Shown: piece after piece, positions 11,944 to 23,337 of the stretch
Position numbering within the stretch: position 1 is the first letter of the stretch
How the letters are laid out: the number at the start of each line of letters is the position of its first letter
Source of the DNA: Gerris lacustris
Lineage: Eukaryota; Arthropoda; Insecta; Hemiptera; Gerridae
Direction of reading: 5' to 3'
NCBI GenBank assembly: GCA_951217055.1
Contig: OX578281.1
Location: forward strand, 64,606,043-64,670,042
Length of the DNA stretch: 64,000 nt
Notes under the pieces: model-generated
The model's input: only the letters and a program-made list of their open reading frames with translations
Databases searched by the model: none
What the model was told of the DNA's origin: nothing
Position numbers and translations under genes: made by a program

Positions 11944-12972
11944 ATGGATTGTTGAATGCAGCCTAAAGATGGACATATATTAATTTGAACTAACAGCACA
12001 CATTATATTTTGCTTAATTGATACGTTTATTCATGTAAAAAAACAAACCAATTTAAATAATAGAAGAATAAAATTAAATAAATTAGTCAATAAATTGTTT
12101 GTAAAAGCATAACATCACTTGGCTAATGTGCAGTTATCAATACTGTCGAGAATCGCTTGGCAGCATAATTTCGCTTAATTCATATACTTAAGAGATTATG
12201 TCCCTTTGTCAAAAAAGTTCATTTTTAAGATTTATACATTTGAAAGCTTATATCTATATATTTAATACATTTTAGAGACGATATCCCTTTTTCTAAACAG
12301 TACATTAGAGTGAGGCCCCCCCCCCCCACAATTTTCTAACCTCTTCTCCTAGGTGGCTTGACAACTGCAGTTTTACCCATCACTTAAGAATATGTTCATT
12401 TATGTACCTGTGTGCCACAATAATTGGCAGACTATTTTCATTAGCAAAGCAACTATCAGCCTCTATGGGCAAATCATCAGTTCCGGTGATAAAAATCGCT
12501 TGAGGAGGGGACGTCCTAGCGAAAGCGGTACCAAGCGCGGTAATCGGAGACACTATCCCTACCAAGAGCAGACAGACTCGATTGAACACCTCCTATACCT
12601 TTCTAAAACCTTAATCCTATATCTTCCCCATTCGTGTAACGTAACGCTTTTCGAGGTTAATGTGCCATAGCCAAAACATAACAATGTCAAAAAAATTGTA
12701 AGTTACAAAATAAAATTGTGAGACTACATTATGTAGATGTCCGCAATGCAAGACTCTCTAACTCTTTCATTGCTAACCTTATTATAATATGTAATTATTA
12801 TAATAATTACTATTATAATAATTATAGTAATATGTAATATTAATATAATTTATTATATCACTTGACGCTATCCAATTGATCAATACATCAGGACAGCTTT
12901 CACCTACACTTTCTATGATTTTCCTTCTTACAGGCATTGACTTAATTTTGTGTGCCGACTTAAAGTTGGTGG
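11944..12972. other. intronic sequence with a degraded dispersed repeat
   Basis: A C-run lies near 12317-12327. From about 12355 to 12710 there are short blocks (CACCTCCTATACCTTTCTAA, CGTAACGCTTTTCGAGGTTA, AACAATGTCAAAAA) shared with the 24539-25040 and 43462-43955 repeats, so this is a diverged fragment of that family. Nothing else recognised. Confidence 0.5.
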
Positions 12973-13762
12973 TAGGGGAGACCGGGGCACATAGGACCTA
13001 ATAAGGTTTTTGTTCAGATAACTTCACCATTATTTAATAAAACTATAAAAATGAAAAGTATTTATTAGAATAAACATTTCTCTAACTGTTCCCCGACTCA
13101 CAGTTCTTAAATTTCATGATAAGAATTTTATTTTTATTTTTTCTGTAAAAAGTTGATTGGTCCTATGTGCCCCTCCACCAGGGGCACATAGGACCTGTTG
13201 GACCTGTGTGCCCCCATCTTTATGAGATTGCAATTATAAAGGTTAAAAATGTGGACGAACTGTTCTTTTAAACTAGTTCGGCATTTCAAAGGTGAAATCA
13301 AGATTGTTTTAACAGTTATTCAATAATTATTGAGCACGGGGCACACAGGACCGGAGGTCTTGTGTACCCTATGCCTTTACGGTCCTCTGTGCCCCAAGCC
13401 ACATGTCATTAAAAAACATTTTTTGACAAGATACACGACAGACTTAAACAAATAAAAACAATTTACATTAAAAAGATAAGACCAAAGTTTATCAGATACA
13501 GTTAATTTGTTTAAAAATTCTATATTAAACTAATGTTATATTTAATTAAATAAAACGTAAATATTAGATCGCATCCCTTGAAAATTGAAAAAAAGTGTGT
13601 AAAAATTGATTAAACGTTTAACTCTGCTAGCGATTGTTCACGACTAGAAACAAACTAACTCTAATAGATCATACAGATTTTCGCTTAGTAGAGCCACTAT
13701 ACAATCAAAATACTCAATGGACCTCTGTACCCCGGAGGTCCTCTGTGCCCCGGTCTCCCCTA
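12973..13762. mobile_element. inverted-repeat element with GGGGAGACCGGGGCAC ends
   Basis: Left end TAGGGGAGACCGGGGCACAT, right end the inverted GTGCCCCGGTCTCCCCTA. The motif GGGGCACA(T/C)AGGACC recurs internally in both orientations (13145-13215 and 13335-13400), so it is a multi-dyad element of about 790 bp. No ORF. Superfamily not determined. Confidence 0.78.
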
Positions 13763-15060
13763 CATTTTGATTGAAAGATTTAACTTAAATGTTAACATAT
13801 GATATAAGTTAAATTAACACTTTCAAATTATAAAACTAAAATTAAGTAATGCCACCAAGATTTTATTTCGATAACTACTTATTGGCCGATCTGAGAAATA
13901 TTAGACTTTTTATGCTTCATCTCCAGTTGTAAATTCAAATTTTAGACAAGCTTAGTAGTATGACTTGTTACCAAAACGTTTGTTTACGAAACTACTTATT
14001 GACTTATCTGAAGAAAAGTAGAATTTGCACGCTCCTCTCTAGTTGTAAATTCAAATTTTAGAAGTAGTTACTTTTGGCTCTACAGTGCATAAAAACAAAA
14101 ATATTGAGCAAAATCAAAAATAGAACGAACATTTCTACGTTGTTTCAATATAACTCTGCTTGCAAAGGGCTTTCGTCTCTGAAAATTTCATTATTAGTGA
14201 CATTGGTCCTTTACCTTTTACAAGGATTATTTTAACGTATTGAATGGACTATGTAATAAAATTAAAATAGAAAATTAAATTAAAATAGAAATGAAATTAT
14301 TTTCTCTTGCAAATTGGCAACATGCTGCGGCACGTGGAATATTCTATATTTCCTATACGTTCTAAAAATAAAATATTATTTATAAAGTATACAAAAATAT
14401 ATATATATTAACTAATAAAGTTTCAGATGCTTATTATATCTAATTTCTTTTTCATGATCATATTATTTTTTTTTTAATATTTAGTTATTAAATTTGTTTA
14501 CCCTTCTGACGTTTGACAAATTATTTGGAAGCAACAGTTGCAAAAAAAATATATTAAAAAAAATATATATTTTCCTTGCTAAATCCATTAATCATATACT
14601 ATCATATATTATAAGTTGATATTTTGCTTGAACGATAAAATCATATTAAACACTCTTTCCTCTATGTCATTAACTGATGGTATTTTCGTTTCTTTATTTT
14701 ATTACATTATATCAAAATGTTGAATATTAACTAAATTATTTGTCGAACCATAACTTAATTAAAAACGAAAGGTTAAAACTGTTTTATGTAATTTTAATGA
14801 TTGGATTAAAATATAAAGTTTGAAATTGTCAATAATAATTTGTAGATTTTATTACAAAATAAATTAGTAAAGTTTATCATTATTAAGTAATTTTATAATG
14901 AAAGTAATAATTATTGGAGTTTATTATTAGTTTAGTAGTGCACTTATTGAATAAAAGCTAAAAATAATTTTTCACTTTTGTTATAAGTGGGCTAAAATAT
15001 TAAATTATTTTGTATATTGTCACTTTTTGATCTAGTTAATCTTAATCATTATTGATTTTT
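13763..15060. other. intronic AT-rich sequence, no gene
   Basis: Two related stretches at about 13855-13945 and 13975-14070 (ACTACTTATTG, CTCCAGTTGTAAATTCAAAT and CTCTAGTTGTAAATTCAAAT) form an old local duplication. Otherwise nothing recognised. Confidence 0.5.
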
Positions 15061-15386
15061 GCTTCCGAGCTTACCGAAGGTAATGGAGGCTATGTGATCT
15101 TTCCGATAAATGAAAATTTTAGAGTATCCTATTTCCAAAATCAGAATTCAAAACAATTCAATTCAAAAACAGAAATCTGTTTCCGACATCAGGGAACATT
15201 TTTGGTTCTGTGTCTGTCTGTCGCTCTATTTTTGCGAACCAACATATCATAAAATCTACTCATCTGATTTTATTTTAATTTGGATGGTAGGTCATAATAA
15301 GCCCATTGTTAGTCCCATATAAGTTTCAACTTTCTGCGCCTATTTACTTCTCTTCCACATGCGTACAAACATACATTTATTTAAAC
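15061..15386 (+). repeat. dispersed repeat R3, well-preserved copy
   Basis: Starts GCTTCCGAGCTTACCGAAGG and ends ACAAACATACATTTATTT. It contains a TGTCTGTCTGTCGC tract. It lies about 300 bases upstream of the plus-gene exon at 15685. Confidence 0.8.
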
Positions 15387-15684
15387 CTATAACTTCAAAA
15401 GCACTTATCTGATTCCCCCCCCCCCACTTTTTGGCCAGATTAAGTTCAGCCAAGTCTGCGCTTCTTAAATTTCTCTAAATTGAAACATTAAATATTGTAA
15501 AAAATCAAAACAATTTTAATAGTTTTAAAAAACGGGGGAAAATTAAATACATTTGACAATAATAGGTTTTAATGGTATACAATTATTAAAGAACACAAAA
15601 TAGAATGCGAGGAAGCTAGATGCTTACTACAGTATTTTTAAATCAAATTCTTTTATTCACTATTTATATTTTTTTATGTTTCAG

Positions 15685-15757
15685 CTATTTTATTGGCGTC
15701 CTACGAATGTGAAGCTCCTGAAAGTCCGGAGGAAATCGAAAGACACAAAGAGTTACA
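15685..15757 (+). CDS. RASGEF1-like gene, plus copy: internal exon c (C-terminal tail)
   Basis: Encodes AILLASYECEAPESPEEIER followed by HKEL and a split Gln. The first Ala is completed by the G left over from the exon ending at 10139. The acceptor is TTTTTTATGTTTCAG and the donor is GTGAGT at 15758-15763. The ASYE.E.PE pattern matches the tail of the RASGEF1 family (LASYESEGPE in vertebrates, from memory). The minus copy has ASFECEQPD in the same place. The intron before it is about 5.5 kb and contains several MITEs. The intron after it is about 9.8 kb. Confidence 0.9.
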
Positions 15758-16047
15758 GTGAGTGTTGAATACTTTATAAATACGTTTTTAAAGAACTTTA
15801 ATTTAGACCTTTATAATTATTTTTGGCCTCTGTATAAACTTTTCTAAAAAGGCGTTAATTATAAGTAAGCTTATTAAAAGGAAAACTAGGTAATCGTGGC
15901 GTGACAGCCTATTGTCAGCTTGGGCGCATGTCATCTACTATTGTGACAGCGGGGACACCCTTACAATATTACAATATTAATATTCCTGGGCCTACCAGAG
16001 GGCATGTTATCGGTACTTCTTTGGATTTGTATGATGGTCATAATTAG

Positions 16048-16378
16048 CAAGCTGTCTAAGTTCGTCTGCGGGACATAACTTTGCAATAAAGCATTGCAAA
16101 AAACCAAACCGGCCATGTCCCGCCCAATGTGGTGGACAATGTGATTTTCATGATCCTGAGTACAGAATTAGTTCAAGTTGGTGTTAGTTTGTCACTTGAT
16201 AGGAGACCACTTAATTTGGAGTAATATTTGAATAACTGACCTAAGCAATGTCCCGCAGACGAACTTAGTCGACATACACTTCTACTTAGTGACATATGCT
16301 TGCCAAAAGATTAACTTGTACATAAAATTCTAGCTTGATGGTAGTCAGACACTTTTGTGCACGTTTTTTCCTGGTCTT
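16048..16378. repeat. fragment of the TAGTCCAGG palindromic element family
   Basis: Contains TAAGTTCGTCTGCGGGACAT and its inverted partner at about 16248-16275, then AAATTCTAGCTTGATG and a degraded terminal repeat ending near 16378. The left terminal repeat is missing. Full copies are at 22757-23337 and 41857-42488. Confidence 0.78.
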
Positions 16379-18053
16379 AATGAACACATAATTGATTAAA
16401 TTCTCTGGAAAAATGATATCTTCTACTATGAAAAGCCTTCCTACAATATCTGATATGGTTTTCAGTGATTTATTTCAATTATATAAAGGTAATTTTGTAG
16501 TGAGATATTGAGTAAGCTGTAATACTTAAAATTATCCTTCAAAGGCATTTTCTGCGAAATCTCCTTTTGAATTATATAAATAATTAATAATATCATTGCT
16601 ATTGCTTGGTTAGTTTAAATTGTGAAATATATCAAAGTTAAGGAGGTCGTATTACGATTGTGCGAGTTAATAAGATTTTAGGTTTATTTGTAATCTGAAT
16701 TGACTAATTACTTATAAATTGATATGATAAGAACCGCGTTGGCACCGCATGCTATATTTGATTGTTTCATTTGTTCATCAGCACTATTTCGTTGGTATTT
16801 AGTTTGATTCTATGACGTTGGTTTAACCCTTTACTTGACTGATAATATTTATTGCAGTGCTTTTACCACGTAGCCGTTTGATTCAGTGTTGCTTTGGAGG
16901 GCATAAATCAAGCGGATGCTGGTAGCATGGTGGCTTTGTAAAGATCTTGAGCTCGACCCGAGGGATACCATTAGATTTCTCCTGTCTCTCCCGCCGCAAA
17001 ACTCACGTACATTTACCCTCAACAACCCCTGGGCCTTGACTCCCACTTCTTCACAATATTAAATCTGTCTACGCTCAGATACAAATGGAACCGTTGCTAA
17101 ACCTCGCACTCCTTTCCGTTCTCCGATTGATAGATTATACGTTTTCTTCCCTTCTTTTTTTTCCACTTTTTTTCTTGAATACCCTCCGATAATGCGACCG
17201 ACTCGAACCCTCTTTTGTATCGTTTATTCTCGATAAAGACCTTTTTCCTCGTTGTGAAATGTCGGTTCTTCGGATATTCAAAAAAGAAGGCGAAAAGCAA
17301 AACAAATTGCAATTTAATTCAGATTGGGGCCTTGAATCTTGACCTCCAGACAACCTTATTTATATCGGCTATTGATTATTTCACTATTATTTATGAAAAG
17401 GCGTTTCCAAAATCCTTAATAGGACTTCTTTTTGCAAAACGATTTTCTTCATCGAGAGGGGTTTCAATCGATTTAAAAAAAAAACCCTTTTCAATTCCCA
17501 AATTAATGCAGCAGGTAAAGTTAGTGAATAGAGAGATTGGACCAGGCATTTAAACGAAAACTATATTCAGTTTAACATAAATACATTTTCAGAAATCATT
17601 TGAATTCTTATTGAATACCCCCTTTTTTCCCCCAATAACCAAACACATTCATTTGAAAAATTGATGTTAAAGATTAATTCAGATATTGGTTCTGGTTATT
17701 CAACTAAAAATGTAAAAACAATCTTTGAGTGAAGAAATTATCTTTTCTTAATAGAAAATAATTCGTTCAAATTATTCATTATCAAAAGACATTACTAGTA
17801 ACTCAAAATTATGTTAAATTAAATACACAAGTTTGAAAGTTATCAAATTTATTTTTTCTTATTAATTTTAAAATTGATTTATTGTCAGTAAATATTATTA
17901 TTTTATAAGTAATTAACAAATCAGTGTGTAATTTAGGTGTTACGTTGACACTCTTTTATTACACCTTTGAAATAAACATGTTGAATAGTCTACCCGAAAG
18001 GAGACAACTATGAAGCCTCATCGTTCAAGGATTATTAGGTCCTTTTCTTGAGA
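16379..18053. other. intronic sequence, possible degraded tRNA-like SINE
   Basis: Around 16855-17060 there is a less AT-rich patch with GAGCTCGACCCGAGGGATAC that faintly resembles a tRNA-derived SINE body. Open frames at 17097-17553 on both strands overlap and lack domains. No exon recognised. Confidence 0.35.
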
Positions 18054-18061
18054 TCTGTTAA

Positions 18062-18477
18062 GTAACTTTTTTAGACTGTTACTCCCCTTATAAGAAAGCA
18101 AAACAGAAGGGAGTAACAATCTAAGGATGGTGTACGCAATGTTCTTCTTTAGACTGTTACTTCCCTTACAAAAAAAAACAAAACAGAAGGGAGTAATAAT
18201 CTAAAGAAGGTATACGCAATGTTCTTCTTTAGACTGTTACTCCCCTTAAAAATAAGCAAAACTGAAGGGAATAATAATCTAAAGAAGGTGTACGGAATGT
18301 TCTTCTTTAGATTGTTACTCCCCTTATAAAAACAGAACGGTAATATTCCTTTGTCCTAAAGTACATTGGACTTAACAGCCCTTTGTCTTAATAGTTATTT
18401 CGACTAAGGATGGATAAATAATTATATCCATCTATATTCTTAAAAAAAACAGGGTAGTTAGAATCTAAAGAAGTACC
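18062..18477 (+). mobile_element. hAT-like MITE family M1, copy with internally amplified hairpins
   Basis: Ends GTAACTTTTTTAGACTGTTA and CTAAAGAAGTACC, flanked by 8-bp near-identical target duplications TCTGTTAA (18054-18061) and TCTTTTAA (18478-18485). Inside, the hairpin unit TTTAGACTGTTACTCCCC..GGGAGTAACAATCTAAAG is repeated in tandem about three to four times (18068-18335), where other copies have it once. Other members are at 27225, 28820, 31821, 44608 and 50172. Confidence 0.88.
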
Positions 18478-18485
18478 TCTTTTAA

Positions 18486-20495
18486 TTTGTCTCTCAAACG
18501 CGTTCTACCTATTTACCTTATTCGATGATTAGATTACCTTTAGACTTTAGAACGATCTTCTCTTTCTGAATGGTAGATACTCAAAGCCGTGTGAAGTAAC
18601 AAGCTAGGACCGATATGAACCGAAAGTTGTATAAGAACGCTAAGTATTAATAAAGTAGGGGAATCCTTGGATGTTAACGATGCTTTTTAGAGCAAGCACC
18701 CCGCTATAAACTTTTATTTTTAAGACCCATTCCTTTCAATCATCTGTTGATGCGAAATCCTCCACAGTTCAGTCAACACTACGCTTCTGTGACTTCTGAT
18801 TAAATTCCGTTGTCCATTACCCTATGGAATTGGAAGGGAGAGGAAAGCTGACGTCAGGCCCAAATCTGTCGCGGACCTCTGGTACCCAAGGCTCTTTGGA
18901 GCTAATGGATTCAAGAGGGTAAGGATAGAGGTTTCGGTGTCAGCGGCAAGCGGTCCGGAAACAGTGCTTTGCATAGGCCACTATGTCATCTCTACCCTTC
19001 ACTCTGCAAGCGAGGCAACACTAATCCCTATTCGTCGGCAAAACCCTTATGCAGCCATCTCACCAATCCCTTTCTTTTCTTTCCACAACTTTTTTCTATG
19101 CCGAATGCTTTTAAAAATGTGTATACCTGTTCAAATAAAATGTTACATAACTGTTTCAATAATTGTACTTTAGGTCCGCTTAAATAGTTTTTACGATCAT
19201 TAATACTTCATAGCGGTGTCGGTGTTGGGTTTACTAAAAAAAAAAAAAAAAAAATGTATTTATAAAAGTTGTTTGTCTCATTAAATAGATAAAGTTAGAA
19301 ATTATTCCCGTCCTAAAATTCCACTTTTAAATTTGAAACTTACGTTTACTCGAGCGTTGCGCGCGCGAATGCTTGGGCGGATAGCGTTGTCCAACGAAGT
19401 CACCAAATTTCAACTATATTGGTCAACTTTTACTCAAGTTATCATCATCGGTCGATTTCGTGACGGTCGGTTTTGTGACGGTTTGATTTGTTAACGGTCG
19501 TTTTTCGGATTCACTCCTGGGCTTCAGACGCAGTAACGTGCCCTAAGAAACTTCGTTCCCAAAACGATCGAAATCGGAGTAAAAAGTATAAAGTGGGTCA
19601 GATACGTCATATTTAGCTTATTTCATTTACAATTCTATTCAATCTTCTTTTAAATTCAATGTAAGTTAGATTAAATTAGAATAATGAGACAACATTGTAA
19701 CAATATTGAAATTCTTGGTTTAATCAACAATTTGTCATGCTAAATTGTGGAACAAATTGTAAATTAGAATGTGTAAAAAATGTTTCATTCTGCATCTCTT
19801 ACATATTAATAGAGCTCGATTCAGTTTCCACTTTACTGCGTGTATAAGTAGCTCGCAATTTACCATGTTGACCATCTACATCCATTGTCCTCTTCAAACT
19901 TCATTTAACCGTTTTAATAATCCACCCATAAAACAACCCCCTTTCTAAATTGCCAATGAGGCAATATATTTCCATGTTTTTACCTCTTTTCTTGTTCTAC
20001 GCAGAGTGGATTCCATAGAGTTTAGATGCGTTCCATTGTTTAGTGCGTAGGATCACGTTAAGGCGATTTATTATCGATATATCGTCTCAGTTATCCAGGT
20101 AATTCAGTGTTAACTACGTCCAAATTAATCCTGGTAACAATCCATAGCTGTTGACATTTCTCTTTTTTAAGTTCGATTTTCATCAATGGCAATTCAAAAT
20201 TAGATACTATTTATCTTTGGCTATAAATTAAAAATTGCTGGAGTAAAAATGTTTACAATTTTATCTGAGTAAGTCTAATGAAACTACCTGTTAAAATACT
20301 AAATGAGTGACATCAATGAAAGAAGAAAGAGCAGTAGAAGTTACCTGCAATCTACTACTATACGGTGACTGTATTCGTTTGCGAAAAGTATATCCCTTCA
20401 CTTGTATAAACCAAATATATAGATATTATAGATGAGAATCAGAAAAACCTAGCATTAGTAAGAGGTTTACTACTATTATGATCTTATAAGGTAAG
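18486..20495. other. intronic sequence with repeat R1 3' fragment
   Basis: About 19130-19450 matches the 3' half of repeat R1, including a poly-A run near 19238-19254 and GCGAGCGTTGCGCGC-like sequence. 19455-19570 (TTTCGTGACGGT, TTCACTCC.GGGCT) matches 26420-26510. No gene recognised in the rest. Confidence 0.55.
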
Positions 20496-20699
20496 TTTTC
20501 CTAGACGCGACTCCAGTGATAGACGCTGAGCGATAGTCGCTGAACGTTAGCCGCTGGCATAAAATTATAAGAGTTTGCATGTTAAAAGTCTTTCAGCTAG
20601 GAAAACGGTAACATGCAAACTCAGAAGAGGAGTCATCAGCGATAGTCGCTGGGCGACTATCGCTTGAACGTCTAACGCTGGAGTCGAATCTAGGAAAAT
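20496..20699. mobile_element. MITE built from repeated AGCGATAGNCGCT dyads, copy 2
   Basis: The same ends and the same internal nested palindrome as 10647-10850, in the same orientation, with scattered substitutions. Confidence 0.87.
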
Positions 20700-20820
20700 A
20701 TAGCTTTATTTTTGTTTGTTTGAACACTTAAGAATGGTTACAGTCGAATTCTTTCTCTCTATACCATATATCCCCACAAATTACTAATATTTCTTATGGT
20801 TCTTTTTGACTTAAAATTAA

Positions 20821-20878
20821 TAGTCCAGGAGATAGCGTGCAAAAAAGTGTACTTTTTTGCACGCTATCTCCTGGACTA
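20821..20878. mobile_element. 58-bp perfect palindrome made only of the two terminal repeats of the TAGTCCAGG family
   Basis: 28 bases starting TAGTCCAGGAGATAGCGTGC, a GT centre, then their exact reverse complement. Flanks are TTAA on both sides. It equals the outer ends of the 22757-23337 element with everything between removed. Confidence 0.9.
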
Positions 20879-21800
20879 TTAATTTGAATGTCCTTTCTTA
20901 ATCATTAATTAAATTAGCATTTCCGCAATTTAAATTAACTTTAATCCTTCACCTCTGCAGTGGTTTTACATCTTTTAATACAATTATTTTAACTGAACAA
21001 TGTATGGAGAGAGACGTACGTTATTAATTTGGGTCACGCTTAATAGAAATGTCATAATAATCCCTTGACGTCATTCCAATCAGTATTAAGCCCTTCTCTC
21101 TACATATTTTCCCTGTAAAAAAGGTGTGGACAGTTCCTTTTGTCCTTTTATTCCAACCTTTTGCTCTGCTTTTTACTTTTACATTATTTAACAAATTATT
21201 AAATTTGCATTTACTGACACAATTTCAATTATTATTTAGTCTAAACACAATCTTAATTTTATAAACAACTAATTTCTATTTTAAAGTTCCTATGCTTTTA
21301 GTACTTTATAAATAAAATCCATTTGTATACTGTATACTTGCCATGCTTACTTGTTACTGGTTTATTCGTTGGGATCGGTGTTTTCCAAAATGAGGTCTCA
21401 GATCCTATGGGACCTGTGAAAATTTCTCAGGGGGGTTAAATAAACTTCTATTTCTTGGTTTCTATACCGTGTTTGACTTGGTTCTTATTATCAAAGGCTC
21501 CTTTGGGAGATGAAAGTTTTGAAACCACTATGTCAAACTCTAAAACATTCTGTATACTCTTGCCAAATTATAATTTTTAATGTCTTGAATGAGTATAAAT
21601 GTTAGTTATTAAATTAAGAAATGTTACCTCACTTGTTTACCTTCTGAAAAATAAAAAAGTTTTTTTAGTTTAATCACAGAATCAAACCAGCTCAGTGTAA
21701 TATAGCCAGGCTGGTGTATAAGCTACTCGCTGACAACCAGCTAAGAAGTTGGAGACCATTCACCTTTTTTTCCTACCTGCTTGCTTTTTATTCGCTTTTA
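20879..21800. other. intronic AT-rich sequence, no gene
   Basis: No repeat or exon recognised. A (TTAC)n microsatellite of five to six units ends it near 21800-21821. Confidence 0.5.
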
Positions 21801-21832
21801 CTTACTTACTTACTTACTTAGTCGGATCCAAA

Positions 21833-22130
21833 GAGCCGGCGTGGCCGTGTGGATTAAATTACTTACCAATCACTGAATCAAGGGCCAAGGGTGGTACGAG
21901 GTCATGGGTTCGCTCCCTCGCCGTGATGCTCTGATTTATATGGCTCACTAATGATCACATCACATTCGCTTCGGCGGTACAATGTACAGAGGTATGATGT
22001 GTGCAGTGGCTGGAACTCTCTACCACAGGGATAGTAAAATGTGCCTAAAAGATGGCCTAATTGTTAGGTTCGAACAAGTGGTTCGACCTACCAATCTAGT
22101 AATAGTACTAGCACCTTACTACTACTACTG
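21833..22130 (+). mobile_element. tRNA-derived SINE, plus orientation
   Basis: The head GAGCCGGCGTGGCCGTGTGG is tRNA-like, with B-box-like GGTCATGGGTTCGCTCCC near 21900-21920. The body shares CGCTTCGGCGGTACAATGTA with the copy at 6941-7318. It ends in a (TAC)n tail that runs directly into the tail of an oppositely oriented LINE fragment. Confidence 0.82.
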
Positions 22131-22625
22131 ATCGGATCTTCTACCTTGCGGAGTCGCGGTAGACCAAAATGTTTTCCACCCTATCCTGTCCGTAGACAAG
22201 TTGCGGGCACGTTGTAGGGACATTCCTCTTTGAGCCAGGGAGGATGTGATGTTGTCCATCCAGGCTGTCCTCTTTCCTCCTCTGGGCCTTTTTTCTTTCT
22301 CCGCACACCTGGCTTCAAGGGCTCTTCGGGGAATTCTTTCAGTGCTCATCCTATTCACGTGTCCGAACTATCTTAGTTAAGAGTTTTTAACTGCCAGCTT
22401 TGCGGAATGTAAATCCAGCCCCAGTCTAATGGTTGAGTTCCTGACCCTGACTCTCCTTGTCTTGCCTGCTACCTTCCATAGATAACGCATTTCAGATGCT
22501 TGGATGCGGCTAAGGTACCTCTTTGTTAATGCCCAAGATTCGCAACTATACGTTAGTGTGGGCATATAAACTGTTTTGAAGACAGTCATCCTCGTCTTTT
22601 GACTTACTTCTACGCTTTTAATTAG
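22125..22625 (-). pseudogene. non-LTR retrotransposon (LINE) C-terminal fragment
   Basis: Minus-strand reading gives VSQKTRMTVFKTVYMPTLTY then CESWALTKR..SRIQASEMRYL and RRVRVRNSTIR. After two in-frame stop codons (22379-22377 and 22370-22368), it continues FGHVNRMSTERIPRRALEAR, RPRGGKRTAWMDNI and a GRRSDQ end. This is the typical C-terminus downstream of the reverse transcriptase in RTE-like or related LINEs (LLYGSE.W.LTKR, then R..GH..RM...R.P). The two stops sit where Gln and Trp are expected. Upstream sequence is lost, so it is 5'-truncated and dead. Confidence 0.85.
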
Positions 22626-22756
22626 CTTTAAATATTTGTAGAAGGATAAATCTTTTAACTTTAATTTGACCACTTCCAAAGTACCTAGAAAGCTGAAACT
22701 CATGCAGGTGTTGTATTTCCCATGACATTACAATAATAGTCATTAGTTTTACCAAA

Positions 22757-23337
22757 TAGTCCAGGAGATAGCATGCAAAAAAATGTCTGACTAACATCAA
22801 GCTAGAATTTTGTATACAAGTCAATCTTTTAGCGTCTCTTTAGAATATGTGGTCGGCTAAGTTCGTCTGCGGGACATAGCTTGGCAGTGTAGGCGTTTGA
22901 AAAAAATAAACCGGTGGAGAGCGGCCATGTCTCACCAATTATGGTGGACAATGTGATTTTCATGATCCTGAGTACAGAATTAGTTAGTAGACCGAAAATC
23001 AAGTTGATGTTAGTTTGTCCCTTGACAGGTGACCACGTTGATTTTTAGTAATATTTGAATAACTAACCTATCAAGTGGGAAAATAATATCGACTTGATTT
23101 TTGGTCTTCTAACTAATTCTGTACTCAGGATCATGAAAATCACATTGTCCACCATAATTGGTGAGACATGGCCGCTCTCCACTGGTTTACTTTTTTCAAA
23201 CGCCTACTGCCAAGCTATGTCCCGCAGACGAACTTAGCCGACCACATATTCTTGAAAGGCGCTAAATGATTGACTTGTATACAAAATTCTAGCTTGATGT
23301 TAGTCAGACACTTCTTTGCACGCTATCTCCTGGACTA
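22757..23337. mobile_element. TAGTCCAGG family: 580-bp near-complete palindrome
   Basis: Starts TAGTCCAGGAGATAGCATGC and ends with the inverted form. Arms of roughly 280 bp are inverted copies nearly end to end, including TAAGTTCGTCTGCGGGACAT and CATGATCCTGAGTACAGAAT, with a small loop near 23060. Flanks are AAA on both sides. No ORF. Confidence 0.88.

Noticed and set aside
12392..12670. Opposed open frames on both strands in a less AT-rich patch
   Set aside because: The segment is a diverged fragment of dispersed repeat R4. No coding similarity was seen.
17097..17553. Cluster of overlapping frames suggesting an exon
   Set aside because: Frames on both strands overlap, none has a recognisable domain, and none fits the phase of the plus gene between 15757 and 25533.
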